A DNA stretch of 64,000 bases, from contig JAZDRN010000002.1 of assembly GCA_047501485.1 (NCBI GenBank), positions 186,001 through 250,000 on the forward strand, given 5' to 3'. A model generated the notes under the pieces. The model saw only the letters and a program-made list of their open reading frames with translations, did not search any database and was not told the origin of the DNA. The stretch is from Ancrocorticia sp047501485. GTDB taxonomy: Bacteria; Actinomycetota; Actinomycetes; Actinomycetales; Actinomycetaceae. Positions 56,340 through 64,000 of the stretch are shown here, in pieces (position 1 is the first letter of the stretch; each line of letters begins with the position of its first letter). A program made the translations under genes and the position numbers.

Positions 56340-56678
56340 GCATTATTACTACCGCAATTGAGTTGAAAAGTCGCCTACCGGCCCAAAAATACTCCCGTTT
56401 CGCACGCCGCGCACGATGGAAACGGAGGCGCACGAAAGGGCGATGGAGAACCTTCTGCGCCGAACTTGAAAATCCGATCGTTGCCTATGGGATGTGGAAG
56501 AGTCGGGGAGGGGTAGACGCGAACAACGGGAATAGGCGAGGGCAAGCCGACGTCGTCGCCCGAATAGGAGGACGATGAGGCATGCGGTGAGCCGGGAGAA
56601 CACGTCGATCGGGAATGGATACCGGCCTGAAGGCGTTGACATCAGGGACGAACCGACAAAAGGCGACTAATCTAGAAC
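56340..56678. other. Divergent spacer between doxX-like gene and sigR
   Basis: A 339-bp spacer with no credible ORF. It contains the SigR-type promoter at 56612-56637; no other motif is recognised. Confidence 0.5.
56612..56637 (+). promoter_or_regulatory. SigR/SigH-type autoregulatory promoter
   Basis: GGAAT at 56612-56616, an 18-bp spacer, and GTT at 56635-56637 match the consensus of SigR/SigH regulon promoters (GGAAT-N18/19-GTT). It would start transcription about 30 nt before the sigR ATG, which implies autoregulation. Confidence 0.75.
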
Positions 56679-57287
56679 ATGATGAGCACCGATACTCTTG
56701 ACTCCGCACCGGTGGAGGACGCGGCACAGCGCGCGGAACGATTCCAACGCGATGCGCTGCCCTTCCTCGACCAGTTGTACGGCGCTGCAATGCGACTGAC
56801 ACGCAATCCCCAGGACGCAGAAGATCTGGTCCAGGAGACGTACGCGAAGGCATTCGCCGCGTTCCACCAGTATCAACCGGGTACGAACCTGAAGGCGTGG
56901 CTGTACCGGATCCTCAACAACACGTTCATCTCCAATTACCGCAAGGCGCAGCGCCAGCCCAAGCAGAGCGACGCGGCGGAGGTGGAGGACTGGCAGGAAT
57001 ACGAGGCGGCCAATCACCAGTCGACGGGGATGGTATCGGCGGAGGCCGAGGCCATCGAGAACCTGCCTGATTCGGAGATTCGCGATGCGCTGGCCAAGCT
57101 GCCAGAGGATCGCCGCATGGCGGTCTACCTCGCCGATGTGGAGGGGTTCTCCTACCAGGAGATCGCCGAGATCATGGATACGCCGATCGGAACCGTCATG
57201 TCGCGTCTACACCGCGGACGACGTCAGCTGCGGGAGCTTCTTGCGGATTATGCGCGGGAGCTCGGCTACGGGAAGGATCAGAAGTGA
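56679..57287 (+). CDS. sigR: ECF RNA polymerase sigma factor SigR/SigH (thiol-oxidative stress)
   Basis: A 202-residue group-4 sigma factor with region 2 (AMRLTRNPQDAEDLVQETYA, about 37-56; YRILNNTFISNYRK) and region 4 (DVEGFSYQEIAEIMDTPIGT, about 155-174). It would redirect RNA polymerase to thioredoxin and other redox genes when its anti-sigma partner is oxidised. A SigR-type promoter precedes it. ATG 56679 and ATG 56682 are both possible; the Shine-Dalgarno AAAGG is distant. The anti-sigma gene follows with a 4-bp overlap. Confidence 0.93.
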   Translation: MMSTDTLDSAPVEDAAQRAERFQRDALPFLDQLYGAAMRLTRNPQDAEDLVQETYAKAFAAFHQYQPGTNLKAWLYRILNNTFISNYRKAQRQPKQSDAAEVEDWQEYEAANHQSTGMVSAEAEAIENLPDSEIRDALAKLPEDRRMAVYLADVEGFSYQEIAEIMDTPIGTVMSRLHRGRRQLRELLADYARELGYGKDQK

Positions 57288-57679
57288 GCCAGGAGGAAAT
57301 GGCACGGGAGCAGAGGGACCGCGAGAACGGGCGAATCGAGAAGCACGGCCGCACGGAGGATCGCGGGCATCTCGACGAGCCACAGAATATCGATGAGATC
57401 GTCACTCAAGTGGAGCGGAAGCTGCGAGACTTCGCGGATTCCGACTGTTCCTGCGAGGAGCTGTCCGGGCACCTGTTCGAGTTCTTGGACGCCCAGATGC
57501 CCCAGGAGCAGGCAGCGAGACTTCGCAGACACATGGAGACCTGCCCTCACTGCAACCGTTTGATGGAAGCGGAGACCCACGTTCGCGAGATGCTCAAGCG
57601 CTCATGCTGCGAGTCGGCCCCCTCCACCTTGCGCATCAAGATAACCCAGCAGATCGCGGTCTATCGCTCCGCGACGTGA
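57284..57679 (+). CDS. rsrA: Zinc-binding redox anti-sigma factor (RsrA/RshA type)
   Basis: A 131-residue ZAS-family protein. The HxxxCxxC motif is His83, Cys87, Cys90, and Cys57 lies 26 residues before the histidine, the same spacing as Cys11-His37 in Streptomyces RsrA; Cys57-Cys90 would form the trigger disulfide that releases SigR. Cys55 and Cys108/109 are extra. A charged N-terminal extension of about 46 residues precedes the ZAS domain and is unusual. GTG 57284 overlaps sigR (GTGA). Confidence 0.92.
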   Translation: MSQEEMAREQRDRENGRIEKHGRTEDRGHLDEPQNIDEIVTQVERKLRDFADSDCSCEELSGHLFEFLDAQMPQEQAARLRRHMETCPHCNRLMEAETHVREMLKRSCCESAPSTLRIKITQQIAVYRSAT

Positions 57680-57701
57680 CCCGCCGACGGCGCCATCCGA
57701 A

Positions 57702-57724
57702 CTGTGAATGGTTTGCATTCACAG
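57702..57724 (+). terminator. Hairpin after rsrA
   Basis: Perfect 9-bp arms (CTGTGAATG and CATTCACAG) with a 5-nt loop, 22 nt after the rsrA stop. Confidence 0.55.
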
Positions 57725-58045
57725 GTGAGGGCCAGGAAGCTGTTTGTGGGTGGAGCCCCGGTTGTGCGAGTTTGCTCGTACAGATGAGGATGAGGAAGTC
57801 GGCTACGCGTGGAACCCCTCGACGGTAGATTAGAAGACGACTCATTTGACGGTTGCGTATCTGGCCTAGCGCCTTCAATGAAATGAGACCGGGTACAACT
57901 TGCCCTTCTCTGTAAGCGCTCCCTGAATGTAACTGGGCATGGAGGGCTCCTTCGCAGGTTGCTAACTTCTTTTGATTTGGTTGACAGCTAATGGAGAACG
58001 CGAGCTTTTGCGGGCGAGCCGATTTACGATTGAACAGGGGTTGTG
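57725..58045. other. Gene-free spacer upstream of the AlbA_2 gene
   Basis: A 321-bp stretch with no credible ORF on either strand. Base composition falls from GC-rich to near-balanced towards its right end, marking the approach to the presumed acquired gene. No attachment site, tRNA or repeat is recognised. Confidence 0.4.
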
Positions 58046-59713
58046 ATGACACAAGAAGAACTGCGGACTCTCCTTGATCGTTTGCTGTCTGGATGGGAAA
58101 ACGAAGTTGTTGAATTCAAGGAAGGGGGCGCTGGTTATTCAACAAGTGACATCGGTAAGTACTTTTCTGCCCTAGCGAATGAAGCCAATTTGCATGGCGT
58201 TACGGCAGGTTGGCTCGTATTCGGTGTACGCAATAGAGACCGGTTGATTGTTGGAACAGGATTTCGGCAGACTGCGGAGGAATTGCAGATGCTGAAGAAC
58301 CAGATTGCCAATGGCACTGAAACCCATGCATCGTTTCGTGAGATTCATGAGTTGAACACCGAGTATGGGCGTGTTCTTCTTTTCGAGATTCCCCCAGCGC
58401 CTCGTGGAATTCCGGTTGCCTGGAATGGACACTACTTCGCACGTAATGGCGAGAGCCTTGGTTCGCTTTCGTTGGGGAAGTCGGATGAGATTCGTTCGCA
58501 AGATGTAGGTAATGATTGGTCCGCCGGAGTAGTACTAAATGCAACTGTTGATGACCTTGATCCGGAGGCGCTGGAGGCGGCTCGGGAGGCCTTCCACACA
58601 CGACGTCGAAGTAGAATTTCCAGAGAGGAAATAGCTTCGTGGTCTACTGAAGACTTCTTGGAAAAGGCGCGTCTGACAACTTGGGGTGGAATTACCCGTG
58701 CCACGCTTCTTTTACTTGGAAGACCTGAGTCGACGCACTTGCTCTCCCCATTGTTGGCTGAGATAACGTGGCGATTGGTCGGCGAAGAACGGGTCTATGA
58801 GCACTTTAGCCCTCCATTTGTTCTAGCTACATCAAAGGTTTACGAGCGGATACGCAACTACAATATTCGAATGATGCAGCCTGGAACCTTGATCCAGACT
58901 GAGGTTCAAAAGTATGAAAAAGCGAGCGTCATGGAGGCAATCCATAACTGCGTTGCGCATGCTGACTACGGCACTGGCGCCCGGATCGTCGTTCAAGAGT
59001 ATCCCGATCGAATAGTGCTGCAAAACAGTGGGCCTTTTATCGAGGGGGTGCCCGAGGATTACGTGCTGCGCAATCGGGTACCTCGTACGTATCGTAATCC
59101 GTTCCTGGTTAAAGCGATGGTTGAACTTAATATGATCGACCAACTTGGCAGTGGTATTTCTTCGATGACTCGTTCTCAGGCCCATCGTTTCTTGCCGTTG
59201 CCTGACTACGACTTTGATGAGCCGGGAGCGGTTTCGCTCACGATCCACGGGGCCGTCATCGACCAGAACTTTAGTCAGATGCTGATGACACATACCGATT
59301 TACCGATGAGCGATGTATTGGCTTTGGATCGCATTCAGAAAAACCAGGAGATACCTTCTGATGCGCAACGTCGCTTGAAAAGGTTGGGACTAATCGAGGG
59401 CCGTCGACCTCACCTGCGAGTCAGCGCGCAAGTTGCTGCCATGACAGGCAAACGTGCTGATTACATCCGTACTCGTGCTCTTGATGACAAGCACTATGAG
59501 AAGTTGATAATTGAGTACATCGAGCAGTTCGAAAGTGCCACACGGGCTGATCTTGATGAGTTCTTGACTGACAAGTTCAGTGATGTTCTTGGTCCGGAAG
59601 AAAAGTACCGCAAGCTGAGTTCATTGTTGACCCGGCTGCGCAAGGCTGGAGAGATCGAAAACGTTGGTGGTCGAAAGCACTCGGTTTGGGAAACTGTAAA
59701 AAAGAACAAGTAA
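58046..59713 (+). CDS. AlbA_2/Schlafen-like ATP-binding protein with winged-helix tail (probably acquired)
   Basis: A 555-residue soluble protein. Residues 1-130 match the AlbA_2 (Schlafen AlbA-like) DNA/RNA-binding fold (ENEVVEFKEGG at about 19-29, HGVTAGWLVFGVRN). Residues 265-400 resemble the GHKL-type HATPase_c_4 domain, with AIHNCVAHADYG in place of the usual N-box and QLGSGISSM as the glycine-rich loop. The C-terminus has one or two winged helices (QRRLKRLGLIEGRRPHL, LSSLLTRLRKAGEIENVGG). Proteins of this build act as regulators or in defence islands. Codon usage is visibly AT-richer than all neighbours, which indicates transfer. GTG 58043 is an alternative start. It is complete, with no companion gene. 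Confidence 0.82.
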   Translation: MTQEELRTLLDRLLSGWENEVVEFKEGGAGYSTSDIGKYFSALANEANLHGVTAGWLVFGVRNRDRLIVGTGFRQTAEELQMLKNQIANGTETHASFREIHELNTEYGRVLLFEIPPAPRGIPVAWNGHYFARNGESLGSLSLGKSDEIRSQDVGNDWSAGVVLNATVDDLDPEALEAAREAFHTRRRSRISREEIASWSTEDFLEKARLTTWGGITRATLLLLGRPESTHLLSPLLAEITWRLVGEERVYEHFSPPFVLATSKVYERIRNYNIRMMQPGTLIQTEVQKYEKASVMEAIHNCVAHADYGTGARIVVQEYPDRIVLQNSGPFIEGVPEDYVLRNRVPRTYRNPFLVKAMVELNMIDQLGSGISSMTRSQAHRFLPLPDYDFDEPGAVSLTIHGAVIDQNFSQMLMTHTDLPMSDVLALDRIQKNQEIPSDAQRRLKRLGLIEGRRPHLRVSAQVAAMTGKRADYIRTRALDDKHYEKLIIEYIEQFESATRADLDEFLTDKFSDVLGPEEKYRKLSSLLTRLRKAGEIENVGGRKHSVWETVKKNK

Positions 59714-60091
59714 GCGGCAAGCTCTTCTGACAGTACTTGCTTCAAAGATCGGCAATATTTCAACGTTTCTTCTTTTTTGGCGGCTGTCCGCTTTCTGATG
59801 TCTTCATAAAAGGAAGAAGAGTTCTGGGTGGCGGCGACATTGTTGGCAGCATGATCTTGTATCAGAAGAAGGGCTGATGTATCACTGCAAACTCCTTTCA
59901 CGGAGCCTCGCGCAACGAATGATTACGCGTTGCGTTACAAACGGCAGTAGATCTGAGCGGAAATACTTCTTCGAACGATATGGATATTGGTGTAGCGTGA
60001 CAGGGGCTACAGGGCGGCGACGGCCCAGAATTTGGTAAACTGTCGTTCTGCCGTTTGTTCAATGAGGCGGCACCCGATAGAAGGAGACCGA
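59714..60091. other. AT-richer spacer between the AlbA_2 gene and bL37
   Basis: A 378-bp stretch without a convincing gene. A minus-strand frame covers 59714-59901 but has no family features or start signal. The right part has a TAAACT box at about 60034-60041, which could be the -10 of the bL37 promoter. GC content rises again near 60000, so the right edge of the acquired segment may lie there. Confidence 0.4.
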
Positions 60092-60166
60092 GATGAGCAG
60101 GCGTGGACGTAAGCGTCGCGCTCGTGCGGGGAAAGCCGCTAACCACGGCAAGCGTCCCAACGCATG
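60092..60166 (+). CDS. Large ribosomal subunit protein bL37
   Basis: A 24-residue, strongly basic peptide beginning MSRRGRKRRARAG and ending ANHGKRPNA. The ANHGKRPNA end is diagnostic for the small actinobacterial 50S protein seen in mycobacterial ribosome structures and named bL37. The Shine-Dalgarno AAGGAGA lies 6 nt before ATG 60092. It is followed by its own terminator. Its nearness to sigR-rsrA suggests the AlbA_2 gene has been inserted between neighbours, which is inference. Confidence 0.93.
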
Positions 60167-60172
60167 AGCCCT

Positions 60173-60203
60173 ATCAGGCCCGGATCGATGATCCGGGCCT
60201 GAT
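60173..60203 (+). terminator. Hairpin terminator after bL37
   Basis: Arms TCAGGCC(C)CGGATC and GATCCGGGCCTGA, 13 paired bases with a single-base bulge, followed by TGTTTTGT. It begins 6 nt after the bL37 stop. Confidence 0.75.
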
Positions 60204-60290
60204 GTTTTGTGAAGACAGTGGTTTGCTCGGAGTGCTCCCTTGCTCGAAATCCTCAACGGAGTACTCGCGGCTGAAAGAGGTCACGGTTTT

Positions 60291-60354
60291 GGCGAGAGGC
60301 CACAGATAGGGCACCGTCAGACCTGTGGCCTCTCGCCCTATCTGTGGCCTCTCG
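60291..60354. repeat. GAGAGGCCACAG hairpin element, copy B
   Basis: Three copies of the arm: one inverted (60291-60312) and two direct (60321-60336 and 60335-60354). The first and last form a perfect 20-bp stem (60293-60312 with 60335-60354); the first and middle form an alternative 14-bp stem. The two foldings exclude each other. The same element is at 10212-10274, almost 50 kb away; both copies lie between convergent genes. Confidence 0.75.
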
Positions 60355-60503
60355 AATGAAGGGTTACCTCTTCACCTCTTCGAATGCGGTTCGGCCGTCG
60401 CTACGGCGAAGAACGGCCAGCAGCGAGCGTGTTCTATCGGGCAAGTTCTATGCGGCACGGACATCCTCGGACTCGGCGAGCCGTATCTTTGCGAACGTCC
60501 TTA

Positions 60504-61103
60504 TTACGCCGAAGCTGGTGGCACTCCTAACCATTCGTTCCAGCCGTTGTGAAGAACGAGCCACGCCATGAGGCCATAGCCGGCCTGGCGCGGGGCATAG
60601 CTTCCCGAGACCAACGTGTCCGTGTTCCACTGCTCGTGGGTGACCAGGGGCGAGTAGGTGTCCACGAAGGGCACCCCGCGCCGCTCGCACACATCCTTGT
60701 AGGCGCGAGTGAGATCCGCCTGCACCTTCTGTGCGATATCGCGACGCGGGGGAGGGCCCACCACGAAAGTATGCAGGCGCATTCTCTCGGCGGAGTCGAG
60801 GAGGTTGGCGAGGTGCAGGCGGGCCCGCGCGAGCGTCTGGCTGGTATCGAGGTCGTGTGATCCGAGACCGATGACGAGCCTGCAATCGACCTCGGGAGAG
60901 ATACGGCGTGCGACCTCCTCCTCCCAACGCATGGCAAGGCGTGCGGTGTCCTCGCCGGGTACGGCGAGACTCATCCACAGGATAGGGGGCTCGTTTGACG
61001 TCCTCGCCATGACCCGTCCCGTCCAGCCGAGAGCGCGCGCGTCGCCAAGACCGGCGACGAGTTCGTCGCCCATGAATAGGATGCGGATCTGCGGGTCGTT
61101 CAC
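60504..61103 (-). CDS. SGNH/GDSL-type hydrolase
   Basis: A 199-residue cytoplasmic hydrolase of the GDSL fold. Block I is FMGDELVAGLGD (about 10-21), with GDE in place of GDS, block III is VIGLGSHDLD (Asn replaced by His), and the C-terminal catalytic pair is in PRQAGYGLMAW, where the usual DxxH is not obvious. Because the nucleophile position (Ser replaced by Glu) and others deviate, activity may be lost or changed. GTG 61103 is the start. It lies 261 bp downstream of kgd on the same strand and ends 151 bp from repeat element B. Confidence 0.72.
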   Translation of the reverse strand: MNDPQIRILFMGDELVAGLGDARALGWTGRVMARTSNEPPILWMSLAVPGEDTARLAMRWEEEVARRISPEVDCRLVIGLGSHDLDTSQTLARARLHLANLLDSAERMRLHTFVVGPPPRRDIAQKVQADLTRAYKDVCERRGVPFVDTYSPLVTHEQWNTDTLVSGSYAPRQAGYGLMAWLVLHNGWNEWLGVPPASA

Positions 61104-61313
61104 ACCACTACTTTGGCAGAAAAATGATGTCCATGCCCGATCCATGCCGAAATACGTACTCGTTTCGGCCACCGCTGCCGGGAGTCTCGGGACTCCGGCG
61201 GACTGAATGTGAAGCTTTGGCGGGCTGAAAGGTCCGGGCTTCGCGCGAGTTGGGCGAGTTGGGCGAAGTGGGTGACATGCATGCGCGCGAATCGCGCGGA
61301 GTGCAGTGCGCAT

Positions 61314-61360
61314 GCGAGAACGGCGCGCACCGTCGTCTCCCGGTGCGCGCCGTTGCTCGC
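61314..61360 (-). terminator. Strong hairpin terminator after kgd
   Basis: A 14-bp perfect stem (61319-61332 with 61341-61354, arms AACGGCGCGCACCG and complement) extended by an outer GCGAG/CTCGC stem with one bulge, beginning 5 nt beyond the kgd stop. Confidence 0.75.
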
Positions 61361-61364
61361 GAGG

Positions 61365-64000
61365 TTACCTCGTGAAAGCGGCGGTCAGAATCTCCTGATT
61401 CTGGGCCGCGTGCTCCTTGCCTCGTCCGGTGGAGGGAGAGGCCGCTGCGGGACGCGATATCAGCGTCGGCGAGATGCCCACCCGGCGGAAGAGGTTCAGA
61501 GCGAAGTGCGGCCAGGGCCCCTGATTCTCTGGTTCGTCCTGCACCCAGTAGACCTCGGCCCCCGGATAATTCTCCAGGACACTCGAGAGTTCCTCGACGG
61601 GATCGGGATACAGCTGCTCGATCCGCACGATAGCGGTGGTGCTGTCGCCCGAGCGGATGCGCTGTTCCAGAAGATCGTAGTAGATGCGTCCGGAACACAG
61701 CAGCACCCGATTGACGTTCTCCATCGTCGAATCGACCTCGTCTATGATCGGCTGGAAGGCCCCCGTCGTAAAGTCCTCGATCGCGGAGACGGCTGCCCTG
61801 CGGCGCAGGAGCTGCTTCGGGGTGAAGACCACCAGCGGGGTGCGCGGGCGGTAGTAGGCCTGGGTGCGCAGCATGTGGAAATGGTTCGCCGGCGTCGAGG
61901 GCTGGCATACCCACATGTTTCTCTGTGCGCACAGCTGGAGGTAACGCTCGATCCTGGCAGAGGAGTGATCGGGCCCCTGCCCCTCGAACCCGTGCGGGAG
62001 CATGAGCACCAGCGAGGAACGCTGGCTCCATTTCTGCTCGGCCGAGGAGACGAACTCGTCGATCACGGTCTGGGCTCCGTTGGCGAAGTCGCCGAACTGG
62101 GCCTCCCACACCACCAGGGCATCGGGGCGCTCCACGGAGTAGCCGTACTCAAAGGCCATCACCGAATACTCCGACAGTGAGGAATCGTAGATCCAGAACT
62201 TCGCCTGGTCCTCGGTGAGGGCACGCAGCGGGGTCCACTCGGCACCCGTGTCATGATCGTGCACGGTGGCGTGGCGCTGAACGAAGGTTCCGCGGCGCAC
62301 GTCCTGGCCGGACATGCGCACCGGCAAGCCCTCGATGAGCAGCGAACCGAAGGCCAATAGTTCTCCGAAGCCCCAGTCGATGTTGCCGTCGTGGCTCATC
62401 TTGGCCCGGCGCTCGAAGAGCTGGGCGATCTTGGGGTGCAACGTGAAGCCCTCTGGAACCTGCAGATGGGCGTCGCCGATGCGGCGAATGATCTGCGAGC
62501 TGGCGGAGGAGGTCCAGCCCACCAGCGTGCCAGCGTCCTCCTGCTGCGCGGCAGGGAGCTCGAGCCCGGCGATGGCGTCCTGCTGCCCTTTGTCCAGTGC
62601 GGCCTCGGCCTCCTTGACCTGGATGAACGCGTTGTCCAGGGAAGCCTGATACTCGCGCTCGGAGGCTTCGGCCTCCTCCGCGGTCAGTTCGCCACGTCCT
62701 ATGAGGGACTCGCGGTAGAGCTGCCTCGTGGTGCGTTTGGAATCGACCAGGGCGTACATGACCGGTTGGGTCATCGACGGGTCGTCTCCCTCATTGTGCC
62801 CGCGGCGGCGGTAGCAGATGAGATCGATGATGACGTCCTTGTTGAACTCCTGCCGGTACTCGTAGGCCAGGCCGGCCGCCCGCACCACGGCTTCGGGGTC
62901 GTCTCCGTTCACATGGAAGATCGGCAGTTGCAGGCCCTTGGCGATGTCGGTGGCGTAGTTGGAGGAGCGTCCGGCGGTGGGAGCCGTAGTGAAACCGATC
63001 TGGTTGTTCACGATGATATGGATCGTGCCGCCGGTCTTGTATCCGCGCAGCTGGGACAGGTTGAGGACCTCCTGAACCACGCCCTGGCCCGCGAAGGCGG
63101 CGTCGCCGTGGACGAGGATCGGAAGCACGGCATAGCCGTCGTCGCCCAGATTCTGCAGATCCTGCTTGGCCCGGACGATCCCTTCGAGAACCCCGGAGGC
63201 GGCCTCCAGATGCGACGGGTTGGCAGCGAGGTAGACGCCGGTCTGATCGCCGTTGGGAGCGGTGTACACGCCCTCGGTGCCGAGATGGTACTTGACGTCC
63301 CCGGAGCCCTGCACCGTGCGGGGATCCACGATCCCGTCGAACTCGGTGAAGATCTGTTTATAGGACTTTCCCGCGATATTCGTCAGAACGTTGAGACGCC
63401 CGCGGTGGGCCATCGAGATGGCGACGTCGGGCAGTCCGTCGTTCGCGGCGTGCGCCAGGACCTCATCGAGGGCGGGGATGAGCGATTCGCCGCCCTCCAA
63501 CGAGAAACGCTTCTGCCCCAGATACTTGGTGTGCAGGAATGCCTCGAACGCCTCGGATTGATTGAGCTTGGCGAGGATGTGCCGCTGCTTCTCGGGGCTC
63601 ATCTTCTCGGAGGAGAGCTCCAGCCGCGCCTGGAACCACTTGCGCTGGGCGGGATCCGAGATGTGCATGTACTCGTATCCGGTGGTGGAGCAATAGGCTG
63701 AGCGCAGGCGCCGCAGGATCTCCCGCAACGTCATCGTGTTCTGTGCGCCGAAATCGCCGGTGGGGAACTCCCGGTCCAGATCCCATGAGGTCAACCCGTA
63801 GCTGGAGAGCCGCAGGTCCGGATGGCGCAACGGGCGGAATGCCAATGGATCGAGGTCGGCTATCAGATGCCCGCGCGAGCGATAGGAGTGGATGAGCCGG
63901 GCGATCCGCGAGGGACGATCGAGCTCGCGGCCCGCGTCGTACTCGATATCGCGTTCCCAGGTATAGGGCTCGGCCGGGACGTGCAGCGAGATGAAGACCC
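61365..64000 (-). CDS. kgd: Multifunctional 2-oxoglutarate metabolism enzyme / 2-oxoglutarate dehydrogenase E1 (KGD), C-terminal part
   Basis: The last 877 codons of the gene; the frame runs off the right edge without a start. Just inside the edge is the RSRGHLIADLDPLAFRP segment that precedes the E1 core. The ThDP-binding region GDAAFAGQGVVQE...NNQIGFTT, the LVDSKRTTRQLYR loop and the transketolase-like second half (SAEQKWSQRSSLVLMLPHGFEGQGPDHSSAR in pieces) are all intact. The enzyme decarboxylates 2-oxoglutarate in the TCA cycle; in actinobacteria it is fused to an E2-like domain that would lie beyond the window. The TTG at 63845 is not a start. Confidence 0.93.
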   Translation of the reverse strand, partial: VFISLHVPAEPYTWERDIEYDAGRELDRPSRIARLIHSYRSRGHLIADLDPLAFRPLRHPDLRLSSYGLTSWDLDREFPTGDFGAQNTMTLREILRRLRSAYCSTTGYEYMHISDPAQRKWFQARLELSSEKMSPEKQRHILAKLNQSEAFEAFLHTKYLGQKRFSLEGGESLIPALDEVLAHAANDGLPDVAISMAHRGRLNVLTNIAGKSYKQIFTEFDGIVDPRTVQGSGDVKYHLGTEGVYTAPNGDQTGVYLAANPSHLEAASGVLEGIVRAKQDLQNLGDDGYAVLPILVHGDAAFAGQGVVQEVLNLSQLRGYKTGGTIHIIVNNQIGFTTAPTAGRSSNYATDIAKGLQLPIFHVNGDDPEAVVRAAGLAYEYRQEFNKDVIIDLICYRRRGHNEGDDPSMTQPVMYALVDSKRTTRQLYRESLIGRGELTAEEAEASEREYQASLDNAFIQVKEAEAALDKGQQDAIAGLELPAAQQEDAGTLVGWTSSASSQIIRRIGDAHLQVPEGFTLHPKIAQLFERRAKMSHDGNIDWGFGELLAFGSLLIEGLPVRMSGQDVRRGTFVQRHATVHDHDTGAEWTPLRALTEDQAKFWIYDSSLSEYSVMAFEYGYSVERPDALVVWEAQFGDFANGAQTVIDEFVSSAEQKWSQRSSLVLMLPHGFEGQGPDHSSARIERYLQLCAQRNMWVCQPSTPANHFHMLRTQAYYRPRTPLVVFTPKQLLRRRAAVSAIEDFTTGAFQPIIDEVDSTMENVNRVLLCSGRIYYDLLEQRIRSGDSTTAIVRIEQLYPDPVEELSSVLENYPGAEVYWVQDEPENQGPWPHFALNLFRRVGISPTLISRPAAASPSTGRGKEHAAQNQEILTAAFTR

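Noticed and set aside
57636..58052. 138-residue minus-strand frame between rsrA and the AlbA_2 gene
   Set aside because: No ribosome-binding site, no domain, and it runs through the rsrA hairpin.
59494..59901. 135-residue minus-strand frame after the AlbA_2 gene
   Set aside because: Half of it is antisense to the AlbA_2 gene; the remaining 60 codons have no start signal or family match. It could be a remnant, but this cannot be supported.
60325..60571. Two 75-residue plus-strand frames after repeat element B
   Set aside because: Both overlap the hairpin element or the end of the SGNH gene and have no ribosome-binding site.

Overview
This window is a contiguous chromosomal stretch of a high-GC Gram-positive bacterium. 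GTG and TTG starts are frequent and codons are strongly G/C-ending. The markers are actinobacterial: the tiny ribosomal proteins bS22 and bL37, a SigR/RsrA-type redox sigma/anti-sigma pair, a KGD-type 2-oxoglutarate dehydrogenase E1, a short ArgA-type N-acetylglutamate synthase, an Rv3235-family protein beside secA, and mycobacterial-type MenJ/MenG/GrcC menaquinone genes. The sortase-anchored nucleotidase and the YehR-like lipoprotein would fit the Actinomycetaceae, but the genus is inference. No phage, insertion sequence, CRISPR array, tRNA or rRNA was seen.

Layout. 1-8.3 kb: the N-terminal part of an anaerobic-type glycerol-3-phosphate dehydrogenase (glpA) divergent from a SorC/DeoR-like regulator, with argA overlapping the regulator's end, then mutY, a basic membrane-anchored protein, radA and a Ktr/Trk potassium uptake pair. 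8.5-10.9 kb: a BldC/excisionase-like HTH gene with the bS22 gene, a MarR regulator coupled to a histidine phosphatase, and an intergenic region packed with two kinds of repeat. 10.9-18.2 kb: menaquinone genes menA, menE and menB (minus strand) behind a large membrane protein, then menG/ubiE and a geranylgeranyl-reductase-like menJ (plus strand). 18.3-35.3 kb: a complete 14-gene nuoA-N operon for proton-pumping NADH:menaquinone oxidoreductase, ending in an overlapping polyprenyl diphosphate synthase gene. Quinone ring assembly, side-chain synthesis and saturation, and the major quinone-reducing complex are therefore encoded side by side.

35.5-46.5 kb: a secreted sortase-anchored 5'-nucleotidase, secA, and a group of small actinobacterial genes (Rv3235 family, LysM, a conserved unknown, an excisionase-like HTH, a CpaB-like SAF protein, a CpaE-like ATPase and a DUF6912-like protein). 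46.6-50.9 kb: sbcC/sbcD. 51-52.5 kb: a YehR/DUF1307-like lipoprotein gene interrupted by one in-frame amber codon, and a phosphoribosyltransferase. 52.6-57.7 kb: hisN-like phosphatase, rsgA, aroA and a DoxX-like gene, divergent from sigR-rsrA, which is preceded by a SigR-type promoter. 58.0-59.7 kb: an AlbA_2/Schlafen-like ATP-binding protein with visibly lower GC, probably acquired. 60.1-64 kb: the bL37 gene, a second copy of the hairpin repeat, an SGNH hydrolase, and the C-terminal 877 residues of KGD running off the window.

The most interesting items are the amber-interrupted lipoprotein, the tripartite GAGAGGCCACAG hairpin element present at two distant intergenic sites, the 67-bp repeats that match the 3' end of the PLDNc_N gene, the low-GC AlbA_2 gene inside the sigR/bL37 neighbourhood, and the nuo/menaquinone supercluster.
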